A stretch of DNA of 20,476 bases from NCBI GenBank assembly GCA_003427395.1, contig BFEA01000665.1, positions 587,171 through 607,646 on the forward strand, given 5' to 3'. The notes below the pieces were generated by a model. It did no database searches. It saw only the letters and a list, made by a program, of their open reading frames with translations, and was not told the DNA's origin. Below, in pieces: positions 1 to 8,700 of this stretch; the first letter of the stretch is position 1, and the number at the start of each line of letters is the position of its first letter. A program made the position numbers and the translations under genes. This stretch comes from Chara braunii (Eukaryota; Streptophyta; Charophyceae; Charales; Characeae).

Positions 1-572
1 GTTATACTCAGTGATCTGCGGCTGTTCGATGCCAGAACGATGCTGGCCGGTGCTGGGGTGTTGCCCTGTAACCTGCTGATGCAGGAGCGTGAGGCCTGGT
101 AGAGAGATCTGGGGATGCTTTGGGGTGGGCATCACAAGGGACAACCAAGGGTTGCTGCTGGGACAATACTGGTCGGAGTTGGGGCGAGTTGTGTTGCCCT
201 GTAACCCAGCAGGGTGGGGGCGTGAGGCCTGGAAGAGCTCAGCAGGGAGTAAGACTGTCTTGGAAAGTCTTAGAAGGGCTTGTTAGGGATCCTGAGGGTT
301 GTGACCATTCGTAGGACCTCTGTGGCAGCCTATTGCATGAGTAGTTCCTTAATAGGTCATTAGATATTCATGATCCTCCCCATGCTTTCTGAATCATATC
401 GTGTCCACAGACTGTTCTCAGCCGAAGCCGGGTAATGGCCCCGGTATCTCAAATGATCTCAAATGTTCTCAATGATCTGTACAATTCGATATGGGACGCT
501 GGGCCCGGTTCCCAGCACATGCTGCTCCCCACGAAGACTGGAGCATTTGTTTTCAAAAAAAAAAAAAAAAAA
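1..572 (+). mobile_element. R1 retroelement copy 1, 3' part with poly(A)
   Basis: No convincing protein is encoded here. The stretch ends in a run of 18 A (555-572) just after a short two-hairpin tail (498-544), which is how non-LTR or SINE-like retroelements end. It shares several blocks with 19103-19631: a CCAGAACGA..CT(G/A)GCC block, GCCCTGTAACC followed by a GAG/GGG-rich GTGAGGCC block, and an ATGATCTCAA-type degenerate repeat before the tail. The GCCCTGTAACC block occurs twice within this copy (about 60-105 and 170-235), so the element has a dimeric core. The 5' end may lie outside the window. The name R1 is only a label used here. Whether it is autonomous cannot be judged. Confidence 0.6.
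498..544 (+). other. Two-hairpin 3' tail of R1 copy 1
   Basis: The first stem is GCTGGG (498-503) with CCCAGC (511-516), closing a 7-nt loop CCCGGTT. The second stem is GCTCC (524-528) with GGAGC (540-544). Poly(A) starts 10 nt later. The same arrangement recurs at 5887-5934 and 19576-19624, and decayed at 15173-15217. A structured 3' end is what some non-LTR reverse transcriptases recognise; that role is inferred here. Confidence 0.6.
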
Positions 573-802
573 GTTTGTTACAGCCCCTCGTTTGTTGTCC
601 TCTGCTCCCTATTTGCCTACGGTTTACGGGACAGCCCTGTTTGACTATATATATATATACATATATGACGATATATATACATATATATATGAAACTCCGA
701 CGAAACAGTTTGTCACAGCCCCTCATTTGTTGTCCTCTTCTCCCTCTCTGCCTACGGTTTACCGGGCAGTTCTATTTGACGATATATATATATATATATA
801 TA
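573..802 (+). repeat. Two F2 repeat copies separated by TA microsatellites
   Basis: The block GTTTGT(T/C)ACAGCCCCTC..TTTGTTGTCCTC..CTCCCT..TGCCTACGGTTTAC.GG...CTGTTTGAC occurs at 573-640 and again, with a longer 5' end starting GAAACTCCGACGAAACAG, at 691-780. Each is followed by a (TA)n tract (about 641-690 and 781-802). Further copies lie at 13762-13880 and 14026-14147. The first copy lacks the GAAACTCC start because the R1 poly(A) abuts it exactly, so R1 probably inserted into this repeat. No coding function is seen; the Ile/Tyr-alternating open frames are a by-product of the TA tracts. Confidence 0.6.
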
Positions 803-1145
803 AAAGGATGTGGTCCCTGCCCAAAGTACGCTCCCGATTCCCGGGATAGTCCCTGCTCAGGATGCGGCCCCAAATGTTGAGGGATTGGAACATGATCTGC
901 CCGGATTGCAGTTAATCCCATAAGGTGTAGATCACATGGGGGATCTGCAAATGGCTGACCAGCATCATTTGGACGAACCACAAATCTGTGCCCCTCCCCG
1001 TGCAGACCACATGGGTGATCTGCAAATGACTGACCAGCAAACAACCCAAGACAGTTTGGGCTTGCAACACCAGGTGGTGATCTGCAAATCGTTGGCCAGC
1101 ATCCGGCATACCAGCCTGAGACCCTCACCAATCTCTGTGGTCTGA
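803..1145. repeat. Non-coding stretch with three copies of a 25-bp motif
   Basis: The motif GGTGATCTGCAAATGGCTGACCAGCA occurs with few changes at 940-964, 1014-1038 and 1076-1101, spaced about 74 and 62 bp. The first two copies share more flanking sequence (CACATGGG before them). The arrangement is an irregular minisatellite. Open frames on both strands cross it but show no recognisable domain. Confidence 0.45.
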
Positions 1146-2243
1146 CTGCAACTAATATGTCTTCACATTCTCCGCCGCCCGTTTTATGCACCATCAGATT
1201 TCCTTGCTATTGTCCTTCAGCTTGATGCTGATCTCCCCAAAGTACCGCCAGAGGATTGTACTTATACCAGGGAAATAGGCTTTACCATTGCTGCCCTACA
1301 AGTAGCAATGAGGGACTGCCAACTTGAACTACGCAATGCTCGAGCAGGTGAGTGGTTTAATCCTTCATCCCAAATCTCTGCCTGCATTGTGCACGGGCCT
1401 GGCCATTACATGGCCATCATACATGCTTCTGACCACTGGGAGCTGTGGGACAACGGCATCATGGTCCATGCAATGACTGATGTTACTGATTTCTTACATA
1501 ATGATGTTGTTTTCTTGCCTCACCAAACTGTTTGTAATATCCTTTATGCCGAAGATCATCACTCCTCTGGCCCCGTGCTCCAGCAGGACAATGTACCAAC
1601 GCTCTGCGACCTTCTCCTTTGCATAGCTACAGACACTGTTACACGCGGTTGTAGTTGCCATCGTCTCAGTCACAATCACTACAATCAGATGGTTTCTGCA
1701 TCCATGTGTGTAGAGGACTGTTCATCCGTTCCTGACTGCAGGCACCCTCCACATCCGGACACTGCAGGTCCATTTTGCGGCGATGGGCGCTATACTAAAT
1801 GCATGGTCTTCTGTGGTGAGCGTTCTTCCTTCATCTTGGCCCGCAATCGACATGCCATTTGTCGGGAGTGTATGGTGGGCATACACAATGCCAGCCGTCG
1901 TGGCAATTGTTGTACTGATAATGCTCGACATGCCATTCGTCCGGAGTGTATGGTGGGCATGCTCAATGTCAGCCATCGTGGCAATTGTTGTGCTGATAAT
2001 GCTCAGCCAGGCCTTCCATGTGCTCGCCTACCTCATCCTTACAATGTGTGTCCTCTCTGTCATCAAGGACAGACACTCTTGATCTTTTCTTATCCTCTCC
2101 TTTGCCTTCATCTTCATTCCACACTTTGTACTTTCCCTTACTTTCCCTTTTGGTTCTTTGCTTGTCTTCTCTTCATCTCTCTTTCCTGTGCTTATCACCT
2201 TCCCCTTTTCTCTGCGTCTTTCTCACAGCGTACAAGTGGGTAG
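1146..2243 (+). CDS. Open frame with USP-like box and RING-like region (fragment)
   Basis: The frame is open from a stop at 1143; the first ATG is at 1308, but similarity-like sequence begins earlier, so this may be an exon, with a pyrimidine-rich acceptor-like TTCAG at 1220. After the 1308 ATG, residues about 27-50 contain C-I-V-H-G-P-G-H-Y-M-A-I-I and, about ten residues later, W-E-L-W-D-N-G. This resembles the C-terminal His box and Asp/Asn of ubiquitin-specific proteases (peptidase C19), followed by an ILYAED-like strand. No catalytic Cys box is seen. Residues 150-255 are Cys/His-rich, with RHAICREC and CPLCHQG motifs like the second half of a RING finger; the first Cys pair is irregular. 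The last 60 residues come from CT-rich DNA and look like intron or UTR. It may be a gene fragment or an element-borne gene. Function is unproven. Confidence 0.4.
   Translation: MQLICLHILRRPFYAPSDFLAIVLQLDADLPKVPPEDCTYTREIGFTIAALQVAMRDCQLELRNARAGEWFNPSSQISACIVHGPGHYMAIIHASDHWELWDNGIMVHAMTDVTDFLHNDVVFLPHQTVCNILYAEDHHSSGPVLQQDNVPTLCDLLLCIATDTVTRGCSCHRLSHNHYNQMVSASMCVEDCSSVPDCRHPPHPDTAGPFCGDGRYTKCMVFCGERSSFILARNRHAICRECMVGIHNASRRGNCCTDNARHAIRPECMVGMLNVSHRGNCCADNAQPGLPCARLPHPYNVCPLCHQGQTLLIFSYPLLCLHLHSTLCTFPYFPFWFFACLLFISLSCAYHLPLFSASFSQRTSG
1848..2003 (+). repeat. 78-bp in-frame tandem duplication in RING-like region
   Basis: Unit 1 (1848-1925) and unit 2 (1926-2003) are each 78 bp and begin CGACATGCCATT(T/C)GTC. 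They encode 26-residue repeats starting RHAICRECMVG and RHAIRPECMVG. The size keeps the frame. The second copy has lost the first Cys of the CxxC pair. Both copies lie upstream of the single CPLC motif. Confidence 0.85.
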
Positions 2244-2473
2244 TTATGACACACGGAGATGCGCCAGCTCGTGCTTAACTGCATCAACCTGGCGAGCCTT
2301 GTACGTGAGAGGCATACTGAAGGGGGAGTTAAAAGAAGAATGCTAAAAATAGAACGGTTTCAGTGAGCCTCATGTTTGTTTTGTTTGTTTTTAATCCTTG
2401 CCTTTTGTTTTGCAAAGTGCGTTTTTTTAGTTCATAGTTATGTGACAATATATATATATATAATATATACATA
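2244..2473. other. Gene-free stretch, T-rich then TA tract
   Basis: After the open frame there is T-rich sequence (2370-2440) resembling a 3' untranslated region, then a TA-rich tract (about 2447-2473) that abuts the left LTR. No gene is seen. Confidence 0.5.
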
Positions 2474-2591
2474 TGCAATAACCCATGTCATATGTCACGT
2501 GGAAAAACTGAGGGCCAAGTCGGCCGCCCTCAGCCAGGCCAAAACAGGGGCAAAAAGACCTCGCACGAGGACTCAGGGCCTGGACATATGG

Positions 2592-2611
2592 CAGTTGACT
2601 TTGGTCAACTG
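2592..2611. promoter_or_regulatory. Inverted TTGAC pair (W-box-like palindrome) in LTR
   Basis: CAGTTGAC-TTTG-GTCAACTG is a perfect 8-bp inverted repeat holding two opposed TTGAC cores, the core of plant WRKY-factor sites. The same palindrome is at 12613-12632 in the right LTR with one change. A role in LTR transcription is inferred. Confidence 0.4.
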
Positions 2612-2792
2612 TCGAGATTCCAACAGTCAGTCCAAAGGTACCTAGCCCAGGCCGCTGGTCAAGCACACACACTTGTTTGTATGCAGGTAACCAGACATCA
2701 TCAGGTCCAAGGGAGAAGTCTGCAACTGCACAATCCGGGTTCTCGGCTGTGAGTCAATCTGGACGACTATGGGGAAAGCACCCGAGGCGAGA

Positions 2793-3197
2793 GAAGGTTA
2801 ACCGACCCCCCATTTTTCAGGTCAATTTATAAGAAAACCATAAGGCCATTTCAAGCAAACTCCACACCAATGTATAGAGTGCGCTTCTTACTAACATATT
2901 TAAAAACAAATAAAAAAATAAAAAAAAATAAAAACACATAAAACAGCAACCCAAAAGTGCATTTTCAGGCAATTTTGGCATGAAACACGTCATCCAAATT
3001 TCAGGATTTTCAGGCCTCCCAACAGCACAAATTCTAATAACCCAAATGATACCAAATTTGGCAGACAGCAACCTTAAACCACAACAAAAACAGGCAAAAA
3101 ACCAAAAAACCGAAAAACCAAAAAACCAAAAATTTGACCCCCAAACCCTAATTTCAATTTTGGTCTCATTAGTCAGGAGCTGAAAATGGAGGTCCCC
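2793..3197. other. A-rich segment specific to the left LTR
   Basis: This sequence has no counterpart in the right LTR. It includes A-rich DNA at 2900-2945, about five units of AAAAAACC (3096-3130) and one AAACCCTAA-like word (3143-3151). It may be a nested insertion or sequence lost from the right LTR. No terminal repeats were recognised and no gene is present. Confidence 0.5.
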
Positions 3198-3348
3198 GTG
3201 CTGACTTGACTCTGATTAGACGGCATTATGCTGGCTCGGCACTGGCAAGACGTTGGCTATGCACTGGCGATGGGGACGACGGCACGAGGTGGAGGCAGCA
3301 TGCTGGCGCTTCCTGCATTGTGCGCGAGGCTTGCTGAGGTGGCATGTT

Positions 3349-3714
3349 GATGTGGCACTGCCTGTGGTCTACATTGCATGTAGATGTGGCGCTGCCTGTG
3401 GTCTGCATTGCATGTAGATGTGGCGCTGCCTGTGGTCTACATTGCATGTAGATGTGGCGCTACCTCTGGTCTACATTGCATGTTGATGTGACGCTACCTT
3501 TGGTCTACATTGCATGCTGATGTGGTGCTACCTCTGGTCTATATTGCATGCTGATGTGGCGCTACCTCTGGTCTACATTGCATGTCGATGTGGCTCTACC
3601 TCTGGTCTACATGCATGTTGATGTGGCGCTACCTCTGGACCACATTGGCTGATGTGGCGCTACCTCTGGTTTACATTGCATGTTGATGTGGCGCTGCCAC
3701 TGGTCTTCATTGGT
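3349..3714 (+). repeat. 34-bp minisatellite in left LTR, 11 units
   Basis: Unit consensus begins GATGTGGCGCTACCTCTGGT and continues with CTACATTGCATGYT. Seven 34-bp units run from 3349 to 3586, followed by units of 33, 31, 34 and 30 bp. The next bases (GATGTGGCATATG) begin a twelfth unit that decays. The right LTR has six units ending in the same 30-bp variant. Confidence 0.9.
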
Positions 3715-3744
3715 GATGTGGCATATGTCACCTATCTTGACTGC

Positions 3745-3755
3745 TGACGTGGCAC
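3745..3755 (+). promoter_or_regulatory. TGACGTGGCAC motif (bZIP/ABRE-like) in LTR
   Basis: TGACGTGGCAC is preserved in both LTRs (also at 13270-13280). ACGTGGC is the core of plant G-box/ABRE sites bound by bZIP factors. A nearby CACGTG sits in GTCACGTGGCAC at 3899-3910 and is CATGTG in the right LTR. The regulatory role is inferred. Confidence 0.35.
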
Positions 3756-4157
3756 TGTCCACGCTATCTACTTGAGGTGGTTGGTTGCAAGGAGGAGGAA
3801 GAACGGAATATGTGGATGAAGGGGATCGGGTACTCACCTGAGGTTGGCGTCGTCACTGGAATCTGCTATGTCTTCATGGTCTTCACAAGATAAAGTGTCA
3901 CGTGGCACTATTGTGTGTGATCAGGAATATACTTATTATCATTGTTGACTTGGAGAGGGAAGAAGCCCGAAGAAGGATCTGAAGGGATTATTATTGTGTG
4001 ATCTTTCATCTTCTCCTTTATTCGTTTCCCCTCGACTCTCTTCTTTTGATGGTGATGAGATACCATTTGAGATATCACTTCACCATTTGGAGACTTTGAT
4101 GCAGATAATCAGACTACTGATGTTGTACGACTTCTGAGTATCTACCAGACTGGGTTC

Positions 4158-4384
4158 TGGGCCTGTACGCGCGCCCGACAGACGTGCGTGGTGTTTTGCC
4201 ACGTGGTGCCTGTTGTTGGTGACGTAGGTGTCTCGCGACGCGCTGATAGGGGTGACGCCGACCGTGGAACTGTTGACACGTTGACGCATAGTGGCGGAAG
4301 CTTTCAATATCAATAGCAATGATGGGGGAGGGCATGGAGACTTTGCCTCATGGGGGGCTGCGGGGAACCCCTCTTGACCTGTAG
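4158..4384. other. Start of retrotransposon leader, no gene
   Basis: GC-richer sequence follows the LTR, with several CpG-rich words (GTACGCGCGCCCGAC, TCTCGCGACGCGC) and a CCACGTGG at 4199-4206. No coding sequence is recognised. Confidence 0.4.
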
Positions 4385-4666
4385 ACTGAGGAGGAAGTGT
4401 CCGCGCTGTCGATTGTGATCATCTACAAACAGCAGCTGGAGGAGATGTTTGTTGCGCTGTGTCAAGAGCATGGCGATTTGCCATGTGACGTTCTGTTGGA
4501 GGGAGTGGAGATCTACGATGGGTGGGAGGAGGAACTCTATGCGCAGATCTCCCTTCGACAACGGGACGTGATCGACGGAGCGCGGGCTATTACTGCTCTC
4601 CACGACTGTGCTGGGATGCTGCAGCAGGTCAAAGATATGTTTGCTGGCCTTCGAGCGAGGAGATAC
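4385..4666 (+). pseudogene. Exon-like open segment in leader, unrecognised protein
   Basis: The segment is bounded by an acceptor-like CTTGACCTGTAG (ends 4384) and a donor-like GTGAGT (from 4667). It is exactly 94 codons and fully open. The translation is helix-prone and acidic, with a QLEEMFVALCQEHGDLPCDV stretch followed by VEIYDGWEEELYAQISLRQR and a LQQVKDMFAGL segment. It has no gag or pol hallmark, and base use is less A-rich than the gag-pol genes downstream. It may be an exon of a captured host gene, or a fragment of another element. I do not recognise the family. Confidence 0.35.
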
Positions 4667-4987
4667 GTGAGTGGTCCGCCAGACACCGTGACATGGACAG
4701 CATCCACAACAGCAACATCATCAACAACATCATCAATAACATCAATATCATCAACAATAGCAACAACAACACTGACATCGACCGCACCAGCAGAGGCCGT
4801 TACGGCCATATTGCCAATTACAACAGCCATAATAATATCACCACTATCCATAGCAGAGACATCATCGAGTATTTCAGGCTGTGTTCAGCAATGGAAGTCG
4901 GTTGAGCAGGGTCATGATGCATAGGGGTTGGAAGAGGGGTCGCCCCCTTATGTGGAATTCGCGAATCTGCCATGATCGGATGCGCAG
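4667..4987. repeat. AAC/ATC trinucleotide-rich stretch, intron-like
   Basis: Interrupted CAA, CAT and ATC triplets dominate 4697-4776, with a weaker tail to about 4870. They give Ser/Thr-, Asn- or Ile-rich translations depending on frame, none convincing. The stretch lies between two exon-like segments; an acceptor-like GCGCAG ends at 4987. Confidence 0.4.
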
Positions 4988-5192
4988 ATGCGGCGCGGCT
5001 ATAAGGCCCTTGAGGAGGGGCAAGGGCTTTGTGGCGAGTTCGAGGACCGACTTCATGATGACGATGATGACGATACCGCGGACGGCCTTCGGGGCAGCAG
5101 CATCACCGTTGGAGTAGCGGCCAGGATCGATGACGCTCTTGATGATAAAAACAACAACAACAACAAAACTGGTGCAGATATTTGTGGAGAAG
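4988..5192 (+). pseudogene. Second exon-like segment in leader (Asp/Asn-rich)
   Basis: This open segment runs from an acceptor-like GCGCAG to GAA|GTGAGT, a strong donor-like site. It encodes a region starting MRRGYKALEEGQGLCGEFED, then a run of Asp, then Ala/Val-rich sequence and a run of five Asn coded by AAC repeats. It follows 4385-4666 on the same strand, so both could belong to one spliced transcript. The family is unknown. Low-complexity content limits confidence. Confidence 0.3.
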
Positions 5193-5880
5193 TGAGTGTG
5201 ATTCGCTGTTTTTTCTCCCCCCTCTCTCCCCTTGCCATCCCGCTTCCCATCTTGTCTGTTGTGGGGAATGATTGGGGTCAGGGGCGAGTGGGGTGGGTGA
5301 TGGGAATGTTTGGTGGACAGGAAGGTGACGTCGGGATGTGGGGTGCGGGATGGTGGCGTGAAGGGGTGGGATAGGGAGGACAACACTAACTGTTTTGATG
5401 CTCCCCACTTTAAGCGGACCCATGGATTGCGAGGATTGAGGGGGGAGGCCGTTGTAGGTAATCTGACTTTGATTTTAGTGTTTCTCCTTCTTGTGATGTA
5501 GTAAGAGTTTTTGGCTTAATCTCTGATTATGAGGATTGTGGGGGGATATGGCGATTTTCGAATGACTTGTGAGAGTAATTTCGTGATGACCTCGGAATTA
5601 GCCAAAATAGTTGATCTAACTTCCTATTCCGATTACCTCTCCCTTTCATGGTGCTGCGAACGTTTACTTAAGCGGACGATGAGGGTTTCGGAGTAGGAAT
5701 TTCATTTTAACTACGATGAGCAGTTAATCCCCTCGGTCGAGGGCAATCAATGTTGCTCATCATATGATTGAGTGTGCCAGCGTGCCATTTTGGTTGATTA
5801 CGTACGCATTTTGTGGGATGGACACGTGACACATTGATATGAATTCGGGTGGTTTACGAATCACCTGGTTATAATTGTTG
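5193..5880. other. Gene-free stretch in leader
   Basis: T- and G-rich sequence without a convincing gene. TTTAAGCGGAC-like words occur at 5411-5420 and 5669-5676. A GATGCTCCCCAC word (5398-5409) matches part of the R1 tail and could be a remnant. Confidence 0.4.
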
Positions 5881-6021
5881 AGGGACGCTGGACCCGATTT
5901 CCAGCAAGTGTCGCTCCCCACCAATAGATGGAGCCTCCCCGAGCATGCTAGTGGTGTTTGCTCTTATCAGCACCTCTAGCATCCACTTGGGTTGTTTTTC
6001 AAAAAAAAAAAAAAAAAAAAA
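5881..6021 (+). mobile_element. R1-type tail 2 with poly(A), nested in chromovirus leader
   Basis: The tail shows GCTGGA (5887-5892)/TCCAGC (5900-5905) and GCTCC (5913-5917)/GGAGC (5930-5934), then a third hairpin (5945-5982) and 21 A (6001-6021). Against copies 1 and 3 the first stem has exchanged its terminal G-C pair for A-T. How far the inserted element extends upstream is unclear. Confidence 0.6.
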
Positions 6022-7023
6022 CAATTTGGTATTGAAGCAACTCTTTCATCGCAATTTGTTGTCCGCTGTCAGGTGTTGACGTGGCACCCATGTAAGTGGG
6101 AGGCGTCGCATGTGCAAAATGAAATGCGTTTATTAACGCGCGCGGCATATACCGCAAGTCTAAACATTGTAGTAATGCACATGCGAGTAGTTGTCCCTTG
6201 AAAATGATGACGTGGCTTCACTGAAGATTTCAAGAATGTCGGCAAGAGATTCGTTGGCAATGTGTTGATGTGGTGCTGGTGCAGAGAGAGATTAATACCG
6301 CTGATGTGACACATTGTTTATGTAACATGCAGGGTATGGTCTGACATGGCACGTACCTGTGTCACTATTGCTCGTTGTTGATGTGCTGATATGGTATGCT
6401 GGTGTTGAGTGTGTGGCCAACTTGTGTTGCTGATGTGACATCCCTCCTAGTAGACCTTTTCGGTCCAGAATTGTTGCGTTCGCATGCCCGGGGTGATACG
6501 TGGTATGCAAAGAAAGTGCACTTGTTTGCTGAGGGTTACATTGTTTCTGCAAATGAAATAGTAAAAGTTAACCATTGATTGTGTTGCTGTGCTGACTTTC
6601 TACTCACCTGTTGTCTATTTTGTGGATGTTGTGTGTACTCACAAGTGTGTTGTTGTCTTGATCACACCGGCCGTGGGTCGTGGCTGTGGTACATGTGCAT
6701 TAGCTGTAGGATGTCATCACATAGGATACATACAACAAAGTTAGATTTAGAAATTGATTGAGAAGTTCTTCTTAGTATTTGCCTTGGTTGTTTCTTGTTG
6801 TAGGAGTTGCGTGTGCCACAACATTTATTATTATCTTCTGATTTTATTCATTATGCGGCATCTACACGTTTGAAAAAACGAACTCTCTTTGGAAATGTTT
6901 GTGTGCCTCTATCTTAACGTGGTCCATTCCTCTTATTTTCTTCCCTATCCCTCTCATAGTCTATGCCGATGAGGAAGGGGGGCAACTAAAGACCCGTGGC
7001 CAAATTGAAATAAGGAAGCAAAC
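6022..7023. other. Leader stretch with scattered GA(C/T)GTGGC motifs
   Basis: No gene is seen. GACGTGGCAC (6068-6077), GACGTGGCTTC (6209-6219), GATGTGG (6266-6272), GATGTGACA (6303-6311), GACATGGCACGT (6342-6353) and GATGTGACATC (6433-6443) resemble the LTR minisatellite unit in style but are not in tandem. This may be a fragment of a related LTR. The part from 6560 to 7020 is T-rich. Confidence 0.35.
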
Positions 7024-8506
7024 TTGTTCGGGTTTCTTCATCAATTTCTCGGTGAGGTACACGTCGTCGGTTCAGAGATTGAGCAGTGGATCCATGGTCA
7101 GTACAATCTGCAAGCTGCAAATACCGTTGTTCAATTGATAAAGACCGGTAAGAAGGTCGAGGACCTCATAAAGCAAGAACGGATAGTCCTTAACCGGTAT
7201 GTCGTGAGGGATTTGCTAAGATAAAACAGGAAAGAAAAAAGAGAAGAGAAGAAGAAAAAAGAAAGCAAGTAGAACCGCAACCGTCTGTTGAGATGATGGA
7301 GGAAAATGTCAGACAACTAGAAAACACTCTGAGAGAAGAAAGGAGAAAAATCGAGGAGTTCCGAAGAGTACGAGAAACACAAGAAGAAGAAGAACGAATA
7401 ATGAATGAAGTAAGACAAATATTTTATTACGAGGAAGCGGACAGCGACCTTGCAACCATCCTTCAATCTATCATGATTTATCTTGTTTCCCTTGAAAAGA
7501 AGATTGACAGAGACAGTGACCAGACTCTTGAAAGGAAAGGACAAGGTAGGATTTGAGAGGCGACCAGAGGGGGAGTTAGCAAAGAAGGAGCCCCAAGAGA
7601 AATTAATGAAGGATGTCATGAAGCAAGCTACGCCAAACAAAGCCGAAGGTTCTAAGAAAGAAATTGAGAGACCGACCAAGAAGAAAGGACCCACCAAAAA
7701 AGAGGAATCGGTCAAAGAAGCGGAGAAACCGAAAAAGAAAGAAAAAGTCAAAATGAAATTGTCTTTTACATATAACAAAAAGAAGGATGAAAATTTGTTG
7801 TTATGGAGTGCTGAAATTCATACTTATTGTAGCACCGCACCCGTTGAGCTTGAAAGCCAGGTTGGTTTCTGCATGTTTTGTCTCGGAGGAGTAGCCAAGA
7901 AAATGGGTGGTGGCCGAAGCCAATGCGGTTGGTTTTGAGGATATCGGTGAGTGGGCCAAGACACTTACACTCCAACAATTTCCCCAGAAGATTAAGGAGA
8001 GGTTGCTAGATAAGACAACGACCGATAAGGTATTTGATGAACTCACCACTATAGGCCAGAAATGTTGGACTTCTGTCGATGCGTTGTCTCGAGAAGTGGA
8101 CCGTCTGTTGCAGATACCTGGTTTGAACTTACAAGACAACCAGGTTCTTTATATCTACTCATGTGCCCTACCTGAACCCCTTCGTGGACAACTTATGGCA
8201 GAGATAATGTCTGGTAAGTATAATTATCGGCAGTTTCGTGACCTCGCTCTCTAACGAGAGCAAATGACTGCACCAGTAAAGGGGTCTTACGCTTCGGTTG
8301 TGAAGTCGGGACTGGTTAGTGGGTATGGGAAGCGGGTCCTCTGGCGGCAAAAACGTCAGGACCATATGTTGGTTATTTTTCATGATGATACTGTAGAAAA
8401 GTTACCACTCGAAGAATCAGAGGGAGGAGGTGGTACGGGCAGTAGTGAGTCCGGGAAGGGTGACATCACTGCTATCATGGCCAACAAGGGAGACCAGAGT
8501 CAATGA
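7024..8506 (+). pseudogene. gag pseudogene (capsid region) of chromovirus
   Basis: Gag would form the particle that packages element RNA. Fragments in order: 7024-7224, a helical N-terminal piece; 7293-7556, an Arg/Glu-rich coiled-coil piece; 7483-7902, a Lys/Glu-rich linker, then a capsid-type stretch with an LLLWSAEIHTYC segment; 7907-8506, continuing in the next frame. The last piece has SREVDRLLQIPGL and EPLRGQL motifs seen in Ty3/gypsy Gag proteins, and is interrupted by TAA at 8252-8254. At least three frame changes are needed to read it through. Order and frame direction match the pol pieces downstream. Confidence 0.7.
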
Positions 8507-8700
8507 AAGAAGAAGAGGACGCCACGCTCGTTCCCTGAGCATCCCGACATAGCGTTCGGGAGGCCTTGTGAAAATATGAATATGACTCGTGAGGAATGAC
8601 AATCAAAATGGAAAACCGTCAATGCCTCAAGTGTGGCACCGTGTGACACGTGATAGCCTGGTGTCCTCTTATTCGTAATCCAAAAGCGAACAGCCAATAG
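8507..8700 (+). pseudogene. gag zinc knuckle (CCHC), broken
   Basis: A CX2CX4HX4C nucleocapsid knuckle is readable from 8623: Cys at 8623, Cys at 8632, His at 8647 and Cys at 8662. A TGA stop (8644-8646) falls inside it, just before the His. Before it, in another frame, is a basic stretch with RSFPEHPDIAFGRP. Such knuckles bind element RNA during packaging. The stretch ends at a TAG at 8698-8700. Confidence 0.65.

Larger units (their letters stand above)
2474..4157 (+). repeat. Left (5') LTR
   Basis: It starts TGCAATAACCC and is homologous to 12494-13676 in three blocks: 2474-2792, 3198-3714 (minisatellite) and 3715-4157. It carries about 400 bp between the first two blocks where the right LTR has about 77 bp. 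The shared 3' end is ACCAGACTGGGTTC; the next bases, TGGGCC, begin with TGG as primer-binding sites do, but no tRNA match could be assigned. Confidence 0.8.

Noticed and set aside
463-880. Open frames with runs of Ile/Tyr over F2 repeats
   Set aside because: They are produced by (TA)n tracts and an internally repeated segment; no domain and no conservation expected.
1348-1353. GTGAGT donor site inside the USP/RING-like frame
   Set aside because: No good acceptor follows before the GHY box, and splicing would remove the best-matching motif; treated as coding.
3226-3447. Minus-strand open frame over the LTR minisatellite
   Set aside because: Repeated peptide simply mirrors the 34-bp DNA repeat; the same region is an LTR.
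3349-3714. CRISPR-like array
   Set aside because: Units are contiguous without unique spacers, and the context is a eukaryotic LTR.
4158-4175. Primer-binding site beginning TGG after the left LTR
   Set aside because: Position fits but no tRNA 3' end could be matched with confidence, and the LTR end is uncertain by one base.
4874-5386. Long minus-strand open frame (170 codons)
   Set aside because: Pro/Ser/His-rich, opposite to two plus-strand exon-like segments, with a Val run from AAC repeats; no domain.
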